A DNA stretch of 64,000 bases from Variovorax boronicumulans (GTDB lineage Bacteria > Pseudomonadota > Gammaproteobacteria > Burkholderiales > Burkholderiaceae_C). The DNA is taken from contig NZ_JARXVG010000001.1 in the NCBI RefSeq assembly GCF_029892485.1, forward strand, positions 186,001 to 250,000. Reading direction: 5' to 3'. A program made the position numbers and the translations under genes. The notes under the pieces were generated by a model, which saw only the letters and a program-made list of their open reading frames with translations, had not been told where the DNA came from and made no database searches. Below are positions 25,706 through 38,634 of the stretch, in pieces; the first letter of the stretch is position 1; every line of letters starts with the position of its first letter.

Positions 25706-26863
25706 ATGAACCGGCCTGCGCCCCGGGGCGCGCTCTGGGCACTGCTGGCCGGCAATTTCGTGATCGGCACCGGCGTGATGGTGGTGCCCGGCACGCTCAA
25801 CGAGATCAGCACCTCGCTCGCTGTCACTGTCGCGACAGCAGGCCAGCTGATCACAGCCGCCGCCATCGTGATGTGTCTCGGCGCCCCACTGCTCGCCGCC
25901 GTGGTCGCAGGATGGGATCGCCGCCAGCTGCTCGCCCTCACCCTCCTCTGGTACGCCGCCGGACACGCCCTCGCATCCCTGATGCCCAGCTTCGGTGCCC
26001 TGCTGCCTGTGCGCATGCTCACGGTGATCGCACCGGCGATCTTCACGCCCCAGGCCGCGGCCTGCGCCGGCATGCTGGTGCCACCGGAACACCGCGGGCG
26101 GGCCGTCACCTTTGTCTTCCTCGGCTGGTCGATGGCCTCGGTGCTGGGCCTGCCCATCGGCGCGCTGATCGGCGGCCACCTGGGCTGGCGCATGGCCTTC
26201 ATGGCCATCGCGATGCTCAGCATCGTGAGCGCCGCCTCGATCTGGCTCACGCTGCCCACCGGCATACGCCCTGCCGCGCTCACGGCCGCCGCATGGTCGC
26301 GCGTGCTGCGCAGCCCGGTGCTGATGGGCATCGTGTCGGTCACGGCGCTGCAGGGCGCTGGGCAGTTCGTGCTGTTCAGCTATTTCGGGCCCATCCTCAA
26401 GCAGAGTTTCGGCGCAGACGCCAACACGCTGAGCCTGATGTGGGCGCTGTTCGGTGCCTTCGGCCTGATCGGCAACATGGTGGTCAGCCGCTACATCGAT
26501 CGCCTGGGCGCCGGCCGCATGGTGCTGCTGACGAGTTCGCTGATTGCGCTGAGCCTGCTGTTGTGGCCATTCGCGAGCACGCTCGCCTGGCTCGCGGTGG
26601 TGATCGTGCCCTGGGGCATCGGCTGCTTCGCCACCAACTCGGCCCAGCAAGCGCGGCTGGTTGGCCTGGCGCCCGCGCTCGCGCCCGGCTCCGTGGCGCT
26701 CAACAGTTCGGGCATCTACATCGGCCAGGCTGTCGGCGCGGGCCTCGGCGGCTGGCTGCTCGCGAACGACGCCGCGCCCTGGATGAGCCGGGTCGGCCTT
26801 GCGCTGCTGTTGCTGGCCATCGGCCTGAGCGTGGCCATCGAGCGCAGCCGTCGTCCGGCCTGA
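25706..26863 (+). CDS. MFS transporter (AraJ/YdhP-like)
   Basis: The 385-residue protein has 12 predicted transmembrane segments. Features of the major facilitator superfamily include GWDRRQLLALTL in the loop between TM2 and TM3 and the GxxxGPxxGG-like VLGLPIGALIGGHLGWR. The pattern resembles the sugar efflux and drug-efflux branch (AraJ, YdhP). The substrate is unknown. The ATG at 25706 lacks a strong ribosome site. It is 61 bases after the hydroxyacid dehydrogenase gene, so the two may be cotranscribed and transport a related acid, but this is speculation. Confidence 0.88.
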   Translation: MNRPAPRGALWALLAGNFVIGTGVMVVPGTLNEISTSLAVTVATAGQLITAAAIVMCLGAPLLAAVVAGWDRRQLLALTLLWYAAGHALASLMPSFGALLPVRMLTVIAPAIFTPQAAACAGMLVPPEHRGRAVTFVFLGWSMASVLGLPIGALIGGHLGWRMAFMAIAMLSIVSAASIWLTLPTGIRPAALTAAAWSRVLRSPVLMGIVSVTALQGAGQFVLFSYFGPILKQSFGADANTLSLMWALFGAFGLIGNMVVSRYIDRLGAGRMVLLTSSLIALSLLLWPFASTLAWLAVVIVPWGIGCFATNSAQQARLVGLAPALAPGSVALNSSGIYIGQAVGAGLGGWLLANDAAPWMSRVGLALLLLAIGLSVAIERSRRPA

Positions 26864-27007
26864 AAAACGCGGCCCCGCGTAAGACCCGGGACGCATTGCC
26901 CACGCGGGATTGCAAAATCGGAGCCTGCTGACGCCCTGCAGCCCCTCTCCGGCCAGCACCTGCGCGTCAGGCCCTCACACCACTCAACCAGCGAAAATCT
27001 TCATCAA

Positions 27008-28528
27008 ATGACAGTGAACTACAAAAGGATCGGGCTCATCGGCGCCGGCGCCATGGGTCGCGGGATCGCGCAGATCGCCGCACAGGCCGGCAGCGAAGTG
27101 CTGCTTCTGGACAGCTTTGCAGGTGCCGCCGAACGCGGCCGCGAAGCCCTCGTCGCCCAGTGGAACAAGCTGCATGAAAAGGGCAAGCTCGACGCCGCGG
27201 CGCGCGATGCGCAAATTGCACGCGTGCACGCCGTCGATTCGATCCAGGCGCTGGCCGGCTGCGACCTCGTCATCGAGGCCGTGATCGAAGACCTCGAGGT
27301 CAAGCGCAAGCTGTTCCGCGAGATCGAGACCGTGGTGGCCGCGACGGCCACGCTCGTCACCAACACCTCTTCCCTTTCGGTGACGGCCATTGCGGCCGGG
27401 CTCGCGCATCCGGAGCGCTTCGCGGGCTTTCACTTCTTCAACCCCGTGCCATTGATGAAGGTGGTCGAGGTGGTCGCGGGCTTCAAGACCGCACCCGAGG
27501 TCTGCAAGCAGCTCGCCGGCTACGCGGTGCAGATGGGCCACAGCGCGGTGCAGGCACAGGACACGCCCGGCTTCATCGTCAACCACGCGGGCCGCGGCTA
27601 CGGCACCGAGGCGCTGCGCATCGTCGGCGAAGGCGTGACCGATTTCGCGACCGTCGACCGCATCCTGAAGGACCAGGCGGGCTTTCGCCTCGGCCCCTTC
27701 GAGCTGCTGGACCTGACGGCGCTCGACGTATCGCATCCGGTGATGGAGTCGATCTACCACCAGTACTTTGAAGAACCGCGTTTCCGCCCGAGCGTGATCA
27801 CGGCGCAGCGCCTGGCTGCCGGCGCCCTGGGCCGCAAGACGGGCGAAGGCTTCTACCGCTACACCGACGGCGTGATGCAACAAACGCCCGAGGCCCCGGC
27901 ACCGGTGATCGAAGGTACGCCTGCGGTCTGGGTCTCACCCCGCGCCGCGCGCCGTGCCGAGCTGCTGCGCCTGATCAACACGCTGGGCGCGCAGATCGAC
28001 AGCGGCGCCACCGCCGCACCGCATTCGCTGATCCTCGTGGCCCCGCTGGGCTTCGACGTGACCACCGTCGCAGCCGTGGAGCGCCTGGACGCCACGCGCA
28101 CCGTCGGCATCGACATGCTGATCGACGACGCCGCCACCAAGCGCCGCGTGCTCGCCACCAACCCGGCCACGCGCCGCGACATCCGCGATGCCGCGCACGC
28201 CCTCTTCGCGCGCGACGGCAAGGCGGTGAGCGTGATCCGCGACAGCGGCGGCTTCGTCACGCAGCGCGTGATCGGCACCATCGTCAACATCGCCACCGAC
28301 ATGTGCCAGCAGCGCGTCTGCTCGCCGGCCGACCTGGAAACGGCCGTGCAGCTGGGCCTGGGCTACCCGCGCGGCCCCTTGGCCATGGGCAACCTCTACG
28401 GCCCGACCAACATGCTCGAGGTGCTGTTCAACCTGCAGACCGTCTACGGCGATCCGCGTTATCGCCCGAGCCCGTGGCTGCGCCGCCGGGGCGCGCTGGG
28501 CCTGAGCCTGCTGCACGAAGAAGAATAA
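27008..28528 (+). CDS. 3-hydroxyacyl-CoA dehydrogenase
   Basis: Oxidises 3-hydroxyacyl-CoA with NAD. The 506-residue protein carries GAGAMG (12-17), the dehydrogenase domain to about 290 with GFHFFNPVPLMKVVEVV and DTPGFIVNHAGRGY, and a second C-terminal 3HCDH domain around 400-490 (SGGFVTQRVIGTIVNIA). This two-domain architecture without a hydratase domain matches PaaH/PaaC and related fatty-acid or aromatic degradation enzymes. It starts a five-gene plus-strand run with hydratase, regulator, kinase and acyl-CoA dehydrogenase. Confidence 0.9.
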   Translation: MTVNYKRIGLIGAGAMGRGIAQIAAQAGSEVLLLDSFAGAAERGREALVAQWNKLHEKGKLDAAARDAQIARVHAVDSIQALAGCDLVIEAVIEDLEVKRKLFREIETVVAATATLVTNTSSLSVTAIAAGLAHPERFAGFHFFNPVPLMKVVEVVAGFKTAPEVCKQLAGYAVQMGHSAVQAQDTPGFIVNHAGRGYGTEALRIVGEGVTDFATVDRILKDQAGFRLGPFELLDLTALDVSHPVMESIYHQYFEEPRFRPSVITAQRLAAGALGRKTGEGFYRYTDGVMQQTPEAPAPVIEGTPAVWVSPRAARRAELLRLINTLGAQIDSGATAAPHSLILVAPLGFDVTTVAAVERLDATRTVGIDMLIDDAATKRRVLATNPATRRDIRDAAHALFARDGKAVSVIRDSGGFVTQRVIGTIVNIATDMCQQRVCSPADLETAVQLGLGYPRGPLAMGNLYGPTNMLEVLFNLQTVYGDPRYRPSPWLRRRGALGLSLLHEEE

Positions 28529-28557
28529 GAAACCAACAAACCGGAAACGCCACAGCG

Positions 28558-29337
28558 ATGACCGCCGAACTCAAGAGCACCAGCGAAGGCAGCACCATGG
28601 TGCTGACGATCGCCAACCCCACCCAGCGCAACGCCCTGGGCCCCGAGATCTACGCCGCGGGCATCGAGGCGCTCAACGGCGCCGAGAGCAGCAGCGAGAT
28701 CCGCAGCGTGGTCATCGTGGGCGAAGGCGCGTGGTTCTGCGCCGGCGGCTCCCTGCAGCGCCTGATGGCCAACCGCGAGCTCGACCGCTCTGTGCAGGCC
28801 GAGAGCATCGAGGGGCTGCACAACTGGATCGATTCGATCCGCACCTTCCCCAAGCCGATCATCGCGGCCGTCGAAGGCGCTGCGGCCGGCGCGGGCTTCT
28901 CGCTCGCGCTGGCCTGCGACTTCGTGGTGGCCGCGCGCGATGCGGTGTTCGCGGCCTCATACAGCAACGTGGCGCTGTCGCCCGACGGTGGCCTGAGCTG
29001 GCACCTGGGACAGCAGCTGCCACGCCAGTTAGCCAGCGAATGGCTCATGAACGGCGAGCGCATCGGCGCACCGCGCCTGCATGCGGCCGGGCTCGTGAAC
29101 GAACTCACCGAGAGCGGCCAGGCGCTCGCGGGCGCCCTGTCGCTGGCGAAGAAACTCAATGCCCGGGCGCCCAACTCGCTGGCCAGCATCAAGGAACTGC
29201 TGAGCGAGGCGCGCAGCGCCACGCTGGCCGCGCAGCTCTCGCAGGAGCGCGATCATTTCGTTCGCAACCTGCACCATGCGAACGCGGGCATCGGCATCGC
29301 CGCGTTCCTCGAGAAGAAGCCGCCGCAGTACGAGTAA
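28558..29337 (+). CDS. Enoyl-CoA hydratase/isomerase family protein
   Basis: The 259-residue crotonase-fold protein has the oxyanion-hole motif WFCAGGSLQRL and FPKPIIAAVEGAAAGAGFSLALACDF. At the place of the first catalytic Glu it has NVALSPDGGLSWHL, with an Asp rather than a Glu pair, which is closer to PaaG-like isomerases and oxepin-CoA hydrolase relatives than to classical hydratases. Its exact reaction is open. It follows the dehydrogenase by 29 bases, so they are probably one operon. Confidence 0.88.
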   Translation: MTAELKSTSEGSTMVLTIANPTQRNALGPEIYAAGIEALNGAESSSEIRSVVIVGEGAWFCAGGSLQRLMANRELDRSVQAESIEGLHNWIDSIRTFPKPIIAAVEGAAAGAGFSLALACDFVVAARDAVFAASYSNVALSPDGGLSWHLGQQLPRQLASEWLMNGERIGAPRLHAAGLVNELTESGQALAGALSLAKKLNARAPNSLASIKELLSEARSATLAAQLSQERDHFVRNLHHANAGIGIAAFLEKKPPQYE

Positions 29338-29398
29338 CGCCTCGCGGCGTCGCTCCCGTGACACCCCCCAGCTTTTCAGTCGCCGAGAGGACAGACCA

Positions 29399-30118
29399 AT
29401 GGACGACCCCATTCTTACCATCGAAGAACGTGAAGCGATCAACAGTGGTCGCTGGTTTTCTTCCCTATCTCCATCGCTACGGCACGACATCCTCCGATGC
29501 GCTTTCGTCAAACGCTACAAGGACGGCGACCTGATCGCCGCACGCGGCGACCCACCCGAACACTGGATTGCCTGCGCCAGGGGCGCGGTGCGGGTGAGCT
29601 CGACGGCCGTCTCGGGCAAGCAGGTGACGCTGACGTACGTGGAGCCGGGCATCTGGTTCGGCGACGTGGCGATGTTCGACGGGGACCGGCGCACGCACGA
29701 CGCCTATGCGCATGGGGACAGCACCATTCTTTGCGTGGCGCGGGCCGACTTCCAGAAGATCCTGGCCGCGCACGTGGAGCTGTACGAAGCGTTGATGCGC
29801 CTGCAGGCGCGCCGCATCCGCACGCTGTTCGGGCTGGTGGAAGACCTCAACACCCTGCCCTTGCGCGCACGCCTGGCCAAGCAGCTGATTCACCTGGTGC
29901 GCAGCTACGGCGTGCCCAACCTGGACGACGGCAGCCAGATGCGCATCGGCCTGCAACTGGCGCAGGAAGAACTGGCGCAGTTGCTGGGCGCATCGCGCCA
30001 GCGGGTCAACCAGGAACTCAAGACCATGGAACGCGAGGGCAGCATCCGGATCGAGCCGGGCGGCCTCGTGGTTCTCGACCGCGCGGCATTGAGGCGCATC
30101 TCGGAAGCGGATATCTGA
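29399..30118 (+). CDS. Crp/Fnr-family transcriptional regulator
   Basis: The 239-residue protein has an N-terminal cyclic-nucleotide-type beta-roll (DGDLIAARGDPPEHWIA, GIWFGDVAMFDG) and a C-terminal helix-turn-helix (EELAQLLGASRQRVNQELKTMEREGSI). It lacks the cysteine cluster of Fnr, so it is more likely a Crp-type or effector-sensing member. AGAGG precedes the ATG at 29399. Its place between the CoA-metabolism genes suggests it controls them. The effector is unknown. Confidence 0.9.
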   Translation: MDDPILTIEEREAINSGRWFSSLSPSLRHDILRCAFVKRYKDGDLIAARGDPPEHWIACARGAVRVSSTAVSGKQVTLTYVEPGIWFGDVAMFDGDRRTHDAYAHGDSTILCVARADFQKILAAHVELYEALMRLQARRIRTLFGLVEDLNTLPLRARLAKQLIHLVRSYGVPNLDDGSQMRIGLQLAQEELAQLLGASRQRVNQELKTMEREGSIRIEPGGLVVLDRAALRRISEADI

Positions 30119-30119
30119 C

Positions 30120-31226
30120 ATGAGCCAGGACTTCTCCAACTTCGTCGGCACCCGTGCGGTGTCGCAGCAGCACGCCTTCGATGTCGAGGTGCTCGCCGCC
30201 TGGCTCGAGAAGAACCTCGATGGTTTCAAGGGCCCACTGACGGTGGAGATGTTCAAGGGCGGCCAGTCGAACCCGACCTACAAGCTCATCACGCCAACGC
30301 AGAGCTACGTGATGCGCGCCAAGCCCGGCCCGGTCGCCAAGCTGCTGCCCTCGGCCCACGCGGTGGAGCGCGAGTTCAAGGTCATGAGCGGCCTGCAGGG
30401 CACCGATGTGCCCGTGCCGCGCATGCATTGCCTCTGCGAAGACGAATCCGTCATCGGCCGCGCCTTCTACGTGATGGAGTTCATGCAGGGCCGCGTGCTC
30501 TGGGACCAGTCGCTGCCCGGGTTCAGCAACGCCGAGCGCGCGGCCTACTACGACGAGATGAACCGCGTCATCGCCGCGCTGCACACGGTCGATTTCGCCG
30601 CCCGGGGCCTCGCCGACTACGGCAAGCCCGGCAATTACTTCGAGCGCCAGATCGGCCGCTGGAGCAAGCAGTACAAGGCCTCGACCGATGGCGCGGGCGA
30701 ACTGTCGCAGCCGATCGAGGCCATGGAGCGGCTGATCGACTGGTTCCCCGCCCACATGCCGGCAAGCGCGCGCGACGAGAGCAAGGTCTCGATCGTCCAT
30801 GGCGACTACCGCCTGGACAACGTGATGTTCCATGCCACCGAGCCGCGGATCATCGCGGTGCTCGACTGGGAACTGTCCACGCTGGGCCATCCGCTGGCGG
30901 ACTTCAGCTACCACTGCATGTCGTGGCACATGCCGCCCACCACCGGCCGCGGCATCGGCGGCGTGGATGTGGCGGCGCTGGGCATTCCCACCGAGAGCGA
31001 ATACATCCGCCGTTATTGCGAGCGCACGCGCATCAGCACCCCCGAGGCACTGGCGCCCGACTGGAACTTCTATCAGGCCTACAACCTGTTCCGCATGGCT
31101 GCAATCCTGCAGGGCATCGCGAAGCGGGTCGAGGCCGGTACCGCATCGAGCGAGCAAGCCGTGGCATCCGCCCGCGGCGCGAGACCGATGGCCGAGATGG
31201 CTTGGCAGTTCGCCCAAAAGGCGTAG
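30120..31226 (+). CDS. APH-type phosphotransferase (ACAD10/11 kinase-domain-like)
   Basis: The 368-residue aminoglycoside-phosphotransferase-fold kinase has the active-site loop HGDYRLDN (227-234) and the metal-binding Asp249 in [15 protein letters not shown]. Its N-lobe starts [12 protein letters not shown]. The same family is fused to acyl-CoA dehydrogenase in animal ACAD10/11 and is LvaA, the 4-hydroxyacyl-CoA kinase, in Pseudomonas putida. Here it is a separate gene directly before an acyl-CoA dehydrogenase. An aminoglycoside resistance role is unlikely. It begins 2 bases after the regulator stop. Confidence 0.88.
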   Translation: MSQDFSNFVGTRAVSQQHAFDVEVLAAWLEKNLDGFKGPLTVEMFKGGQSNPTYKLITPTQSYVMRAKPGPVAKLLPSAHAVEREFKVMSGLQGTDVPVPRMHCLCEDESVIGRAFYVMEFMQGRVLWDQSLPGFSNAERAAYYDEMNRVIAALHTVDFAARGLADYGKPGNYFERQIGRWSKQYKASTDGAGELSQPIEAMERLIDWFPAHMPASARDESKVSIVHGDYRLDNVMFHATEPRIIAVLDWELSTLGHPLADFSYHCMSWHMPPTTGRGIGGVDVAALGIPTESEYIRRYCERTRISTPEALAPDWNFYQAYNLFRMAAILQGIAKRVEAGTASSEQAVASARGARPMAEMAWQFAQKA

Positions 31227-31260
31227 CCAACCCTCCCCCATAAACCCACCAGGAGACGAC

Positions 31261-32532
31261 ATGGATTTCGAATATTCGGCCAAGACCAAGGAACTGCAGA
31301 AGCGCGTCAAGGCGTTCATGGATGAAAACATCTACCCGGCAGAGGCCGAGTACAGCGCCGAACTGGCGGCGAACACAGCGGCCGGCAAGCGCTGGACCGC
31401 ACTGAAGACGGTCGAGAAGGTCAAGGAAAAGGCCAAGGCCCAAGGCCTCTGGAACCTCTTCCTGCCAGTCGACAGCGCCTCGGCCTCTGGCTACGCAGGT
31501 GCGGGCCTCACGAACCAGGAATACGCGCCGCTGGCCGAAATCATGGGTGCGGTGCCCTGGGCGAGCGAAGCCTTCAACTGCTCGGCGCCCGACACCGGCA
31601 ACATGGAAACCATCGCCCGCTACGGCTCCGAAGAGATCAAGGCGCGCTGGCTCAAGCCGTTGCTCGAAGGCCAGATCCGCTCGGCCTTCGCGATGACCGA
31701 GCCCGATGTCGCCTCCAGCGATGCCACCAACATCTCCACCCGCATCGAACGCCAGGGCGACGAGTACGTGATCAACGGCCACAAGTGGTGGATTTCGGGT
31801 GCAGCCGATCCGCGCTGCGCCGTGTTCATCACGATGGGCAAGAGCGACCCCGATGCACCGCGTCATTCGCAGCAGAGCATGGTGATCGTGCCGGCCGACG
31901 CCAAGGGCATCCGCATCGTGCGCCCGCTCAACGTGATGGGCTACGACGACGCCCCGCACGGCCACGTCGAGATGTATTTCGAGAACGTGCGCGTGCCTGT
32001 CGACAACATCCTGCTCGGCGAAGGCCGTGGCTTCGAAATCGCCCAGGGCCGCCTTGGCCCGGGACGCATCCACCACTGCATGCGCCTGATCGGCCTGGCC
32101 GAGCGCGCACTCGAACTGATGTGCAAGCGCGCCTCCTCGCGCGTCGCCTTCGGCAAGACCGTCGCCTCGCAGACCGTGACGCAGGAACGCATCGCCGAAG
32201 CGCGCTGCAAGATCGACATGGCGCGCCTGCTCACGCTCAAGGCCGCCTGGCTGATGGACGTGGCCGGCAACAAGGTCGCCAAGAACGAGATCGCGATGAT
32301 CAAGGTTGTTGCGCCGAGCATGGCCTGCCAGGTGATCGACTGGGCGATGCAAGTGCACGGCGGCGGCGGCATGTGCGACGACTTCCCGCTCGCCTACGCC
32401 TACGCCGGCGCGCGCACGCTGCGCTTTGCGGACGGCCCGGACGAAGTGCACCGCAATGCGATCGCGAAGTGGGAGCTGGGCAAGTACGCGCCCAGCAAGA
32501 CCGAAGCCGACGCACCCGTCACGCGCTTCTGA
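31261..32532 (+). CDS. Acyl-CoA dehydrogenase (ACAD10/11-like)
   Basis: FAD enzyme. The 423-residue protein has [16 protein letters not shown] for the FAD and substrate contacts, [16 protein letters not shown], and ends with [17 protein letters not shown] and the GPDEVHR motif near residue 398, characteristic of the ACAD10/11-type branch where an Asp/Glu pair replaces the usual catalytic Glu position. AGGAGA precedes the ATG. Pairing with the APH kinase implies that hydroxylated acyl-CoA is phosphorylated then converted to an enoyl-CoA, as in LvaC. No LvaB homologue is adjacent. Confidence 0.88.
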   Translation: MDFEYSAKTKELQKRVKAFMDENIYPAEAEYSAELAANTAAGKRWTALKTVEKVKEKAKAQGLWNLFLPVDSASASGYAGAGLTNQEYAPLAEIMGAVPWASEAFNCSAPDTGNMETIARYGSEEIKARWLKPLLEGQIRSAFAMTEPDVASSDATNISTRIERQGDEYVINGHKWWISGAADPRCAVFITMGKSDPDAPRHSQQSMVIVPADAKGIRIVRPLNVMGYDDAPHGHVEMYFENVRVPVDNILLGEGRGFEIAQGRLGPGRIHHCMRLIGLAERALELMCKRASSRVAFGKTVASQTVTQERIAEARCKIDMARLLTLKAAWLMDVAGNKVAKNEIAMIKVVAPSMACQVIDWAMQVHGGGGMCDDFPLAYAYAGARTLRFADGPDEVHRNAIAKWELGKYAPSKTEADAPVTRF

Positions 32533-32543
32533 TCTGTCTTACC

Positions 32544-32580
32544 CCCTCTCCCCTCGGGGAGAGGGCTGGGGTGAGGGCCG
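32544..32580. repeat. C/T-rich hairpin element between the dehydrogenase and GNAT genes
   Basis: CCCTCTCCCC (32544-32553) and GGGGAGAGGG (32556-32565) are perfect arms with a 2-base loop, followed by CTGGGGTGAGGG. This form of element is widely scattered between genes of many proteobacteria and may also act as a terminator for the dehydrogenase. Only one copy is seen here. Confidence 0.55.
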
Positions 32581-32613
32581 ACGGCGATCCATTCGCCCCG
32601 GCCCTTTTTCTTT

Positions 32614-33092
32614 TCAGAGCTTTTTCTGAAGAAAGACCGCGTGCCCGAAAGCCGGATCTAGCCGATAGCCGATGAAGCCTTCGCGCTCATAGGCACGCAA
32701 CGCCGGCGCGTTGCCCGAAAGCACTTCGAGCGTGAGCTTGCAGGCACCCCGCTTGCGCGCCTCCTGCTCCACCAGCGCGAACATCTGCTGCGCCACGCGC
32801 TGGCCGCGATGGCTGGGCAGCACGACCACGTCGTGCACATTGACCAGCGGCTTGCAGGCGAAGGTCGAGAAGCCCTCGATGCAATTGACCAAGCCGACCG
32901 GCGTGTCGCCATCGAATGCGAGCACGCTGAAGGCCTGCGGACGGGCCGCCAGCGCTGCGGGCAAGCCCTCGCGCACGGCGGCGTCGAGCGGCGTGCCGCC
33001 GCCGGCCGGATCGCGGGCATAGCTATCGAGCAGGTCGACCAGCGCCGCCGCCTGCGCGGTGTCGCGGTAATCCACGATCAGGGTTTCAATGC

Positions 33093-33096
<4 letters not shown>
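32614..33096 (-). CDS. GNAT-family N-acetyltransferase
   Basis: The 160-residue protein has the GNAT acetyl-CoA motif [27 protein letters not shown] followed by [21 protein letters not shown]. The start is the GTG at 33096, since glmM ends at 33093 and the two overlap by 4 bases; upstream readings are frame shadows. The substrate (small molecule or protein N-terminus) is unknown. Its location after glmM, which makes glucosamine-1-phosphate, is suggestive, but GlmU already acetylates that product and this protein lacks a uridylyltransferase domain. Confidence 0.88.
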
Positions 33097-34426
<1,330 letters not shown>

Positions 34427-34430
<4 letters not shown>

Positions 34431-35308
34431 GCGGATTCCTCTTTTGTTTGTTCTGTTTGTGCTTGTGGTGCTGTGGCTTTCATCGCGCGCCACACCGCGA
34501 GGGCGGCCACCGTGTCGCGCACATCGTGCACGCGTACCACGGCGGCGCCGCGGTCCACGGCCAGCACGGCGGCCGCGACGCTGGGCACCATGCGCCCGCC
34601 CGCCGCCTCGATGCCGGTGACCGCACCGATCGACGACTTGCGCGACCAGCCGAGCAGCAGCGGATAGCCTGCACCGAGCAGCTCGCGCTGCCGGCCCAGC
34701 AGGGCGAAATTCTGAGCTACGGTCTTGCCAAAGCCAACGCCGGGGTCGAGCGTGATGCGCGACGGGTCGATCTGCAGCGCGTGAAGCTGCGTCAGCTGCG
34801 CGGCCCAGAACGACAGCACCTCGGGAATCACGTCGCCCTGCATGGGCACGGCCTGCATGGTCTGCGGATCGCGATGCATGTGCATCAGGCAAATGCCGCA
34901 CGACGGATGCGCCGCCACAAGCTCGCGCGCGCCCGGCTGGCGCAGCGCCCAGATGTCGTTGACGATGTCCGCGCCCAGGTCGAGCACGGCGCGCATGACC
35001 TCGGGCTTGTAGGTATCGATGGAGAGCGGCACGTTCAGCTTCACGGCCTCGCGCACCACCGGCAGCACGCGCGCCAGTTCGGCATCGAGCGGCACAGCCG
35101 GACTGCCCGGGCGGGTCGATTCGCCGCCGATGTCGAGGATGTCGGCGCCCTCCTTCAGCAACTGCTCGCAATGACGCAGCGCGGTTTCGGTGGAGGCATG
35201 TGCGCCGCCGTCGGAGAAGGAATCGGGCGTGACGTTGACGATGCCCATCACGCGCGGCTGCGCGAGGTCGATGCGAAAACGCGAGGTCTGCCAGACCGCA
35301 CCGTGCAA
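34427..35308 (-). CDS. folP: Dihydropteroate synthase
   Basis: Folate enzyme that joins 6-hydroxymethyldihydropterin diphosphate to p-aminobenzoate, the target of sulfonamides. The protein has [29 protein letters not shown], and further loops [10 protein letters not shown] and [10 protein letters not shown] that match the family. There is no in-frame ATG; the TTG at 35308 (293 residues) gives the usual short N-terminus (14 to 20 residues before MGIVN). GTG at 35362 would put a terminator hairpin inside the gene, so it is disfavoured. The stop overlaps glmM. Confidence 0.93.
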
Positions 35309-35316
35309 CGCACCAT

Positions 35317-35341
35317 GGAAAACGGGGCCAGAGGCCCCGTT
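35317..35341 (-). terminator. Terminator hairpin downstream of ftsH
   Basis: AACGGGGCC (35321-35329) and GGCCCCGTT (35333-35341) are perfect 9-bp arms. On the minus strand they end in GTTTTCC. It lies 22 bases after the ftsH stop, immediately before the likely folP start, and may set a lower level of folP-glmM relative to ftsH. Confidence 0.75.
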
Positions 35342-35363
35342 GTCGCTTGATTTCAAGCCCACC

Positions 35364-37280
<1,917 letters not shown>

Positions 37281-37447
37281 ACGAAGCTCCAGTCGAAAGC
37301 GCGTGACGAGGATGTGAAAAAACGCGCTATGGGTACGCAATTGCGCCCCATTTTAGGCTTTTCAAGCTGCGAAAAGCGGGCATTTCCCTAAAGCAGCCAT
37401 AGCCTGACAAGGGTTTGCGCGCCCTGACGGCCTGTGGCGGCAAGGTA

Positions 37448-38116
37448 TCAAGGCGTATCCAGGGCCTTCAATCCCATTCCGACGAGGAAGGTTTCGGCCG
37501 ATTTATCGCGCGACGCCTTGGGCTTGAACGGCTTGACGGTGCGGAAACTGGCCTTGAACAGCTTGACCGATTCGTCGTAGCCGCTCCCATGGAACAGCTT
37601 GGCTACCAGCGCCCCTTCGGGCTTCAGGTGGTGCTGGGCGAAGTCGACTGCCAGCTCGATCAGGTGCGCAATGCGGGCACCGTCGGCCGAATGGATGCCC
37701 GACAGGTTGGGCGCCATGTCCGAGACCACCAGGTCGGCCTTGCGGCCCGCCAGCACGCCCAGCACCTGCTCCAGCAACTCCGCCTCGCGGAAGTCGCCCT
37801 GGAGGAAAGTGACGCCCTCGATGGGCTCCATGGCCAGCATGTCGAGCGCGATGATCGTGCCGTTCAGCGTGCCGACCGCGGCGCCTTCGGGCGACATGCG
37901 CCGTCGCAGGTACTGGCTCCAGGCTCCGGGCGTGGAGCCCAGGTCGACCACCAGCTGGCCCGGTTTGACCAGTCCCAGCGACTCATCGATCTCCTTGAGC
38001 TTGTAGGCGGCGCGGGCGCGGTAGCCCTCTCGCGTGGCCAATTTCACGTACGGATCATTGATGTGATCGTGAAGCCAGGCTTTGTTGACTTTTTTGCTTT
38101 TTGCTTTGGTGCTCAT
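37448..38116 (-). CDS. rlmE: 23S rRNA 2'-O-methyltransferase RlmE (FtsJ)
   Basis: Methylates the 2'-O of U2552 in 23S rRNA during late 50S assembly. The 222-residue protein has the SAM motif [15 protein letters not shown] (56-70) and the KDKE tetrad: Lys39, Asp133 (VSDMAPN), Lys173 (AKLFHG) and Glu208 (SAETFLVG). Its position before ftsH, and divergent from yhbY (32-base gap), is the same as in many proteobacteria. Confidence 0.97.
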   Translation of the reverse strand: MSTKAKSKKVNKAWLHDHINDPYVKLATREGYRARAAYKLKEIDESLGLVKPGQLVVDLGSTPGAWSQYLRRRMSPEGAAVGTLNGTIIALDMLAMEPIEGVTFLQGDFREAELLEQVLGVLAGRKADLVVSDMAPNLSGIHSADGARIAHLIELAVDFAQHHLKPEGALVAKLFHGSGYDESVKLFKASFRTVKPFKPKASRDKSAETFLVGMGLKALDTP

Positions 38117-38148
38117 TGGGGTGCTTATCTACCCTCGATAATACGGGG

Positions 38149-38628
38149 ATGCCCGCCATTCAACTTACCCCTGCCGAGCGCAAGGCTCACCGCGCCGAAG
38201 CTCACCACCTGGATCCGATCGTCATGGTCGGTGGAGACGGGCTCACCCCTGCCGTGAAAAAAGAGGCCGACGCGGCGCTCAAGGCCCATGGCCTGATCAA
38301 GGTCCGCGTCTTCTCCGACGACCGCCTCGCCCGTGACGCCATGCTGCGCGAGCTCGCCGACGAGCTCGATGCCGCCCCGATCCAGCACATCGGCAAGCTC
38401 CTGGTGCTGTGGCGCCCGAAGCCCGAAAAGGAGCGTGTGATCGACGAAGACCGCATGCCCGGCCCGCGCGACGTGAAGATCGTCAAGTACAGCAAGCGCG
38501 GCGGCCAGCGCCCCGAGATCAAGACCCTGCGCGTGCTCGGCAACCAGCGCCTCACCCCCGGCGGCACCATCAAGCGCGCCAAGGCCAAGCGTCCGCTGTC
38601 GGCCAAGAAGCGCAACCAGTCGGACTGA
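38149..38628 (+). CDS. yhbY: YhbY-family CRM-domain RNA-binding protein with C-terminal extension
   Basis: Ribosome-assembly factor that binds pre-50S particles. The first ~97 residues form one CRM domain (LTPAERKAHRAEAHHLDPIVMVGGDGLT, then HIGKLLVLWRP). The protein has 159 residues versus 97 in E. coli YhbY; the extra ~60 are strongly basic, with KYSKRGGQRPEIKT and a KRAKAKRPLSAKKR tail, probably RNA-contacting. It is divergent from rlmE, with which ribosome assembly links it. The C-terminal tail is typical of betaproteobacterial members but has no assigned function. Confidence 0.93.
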   Translation: MPAIQLTPAERKAHRAEAHHLDPIVMVGGDGLTPAVKKEADAALKAHGLIKVRVFSDDRLARDAMLRELADELDAAPIQHIGKLLVLWRPKPEKERVIDEDRMPGPRDVKIVKYSKRGGQRPEIKTLRVLGNQRLTPGGTIKRAKAKRPLSAKKRNQSD

Positions 38629-38634
38629 TCCGGG

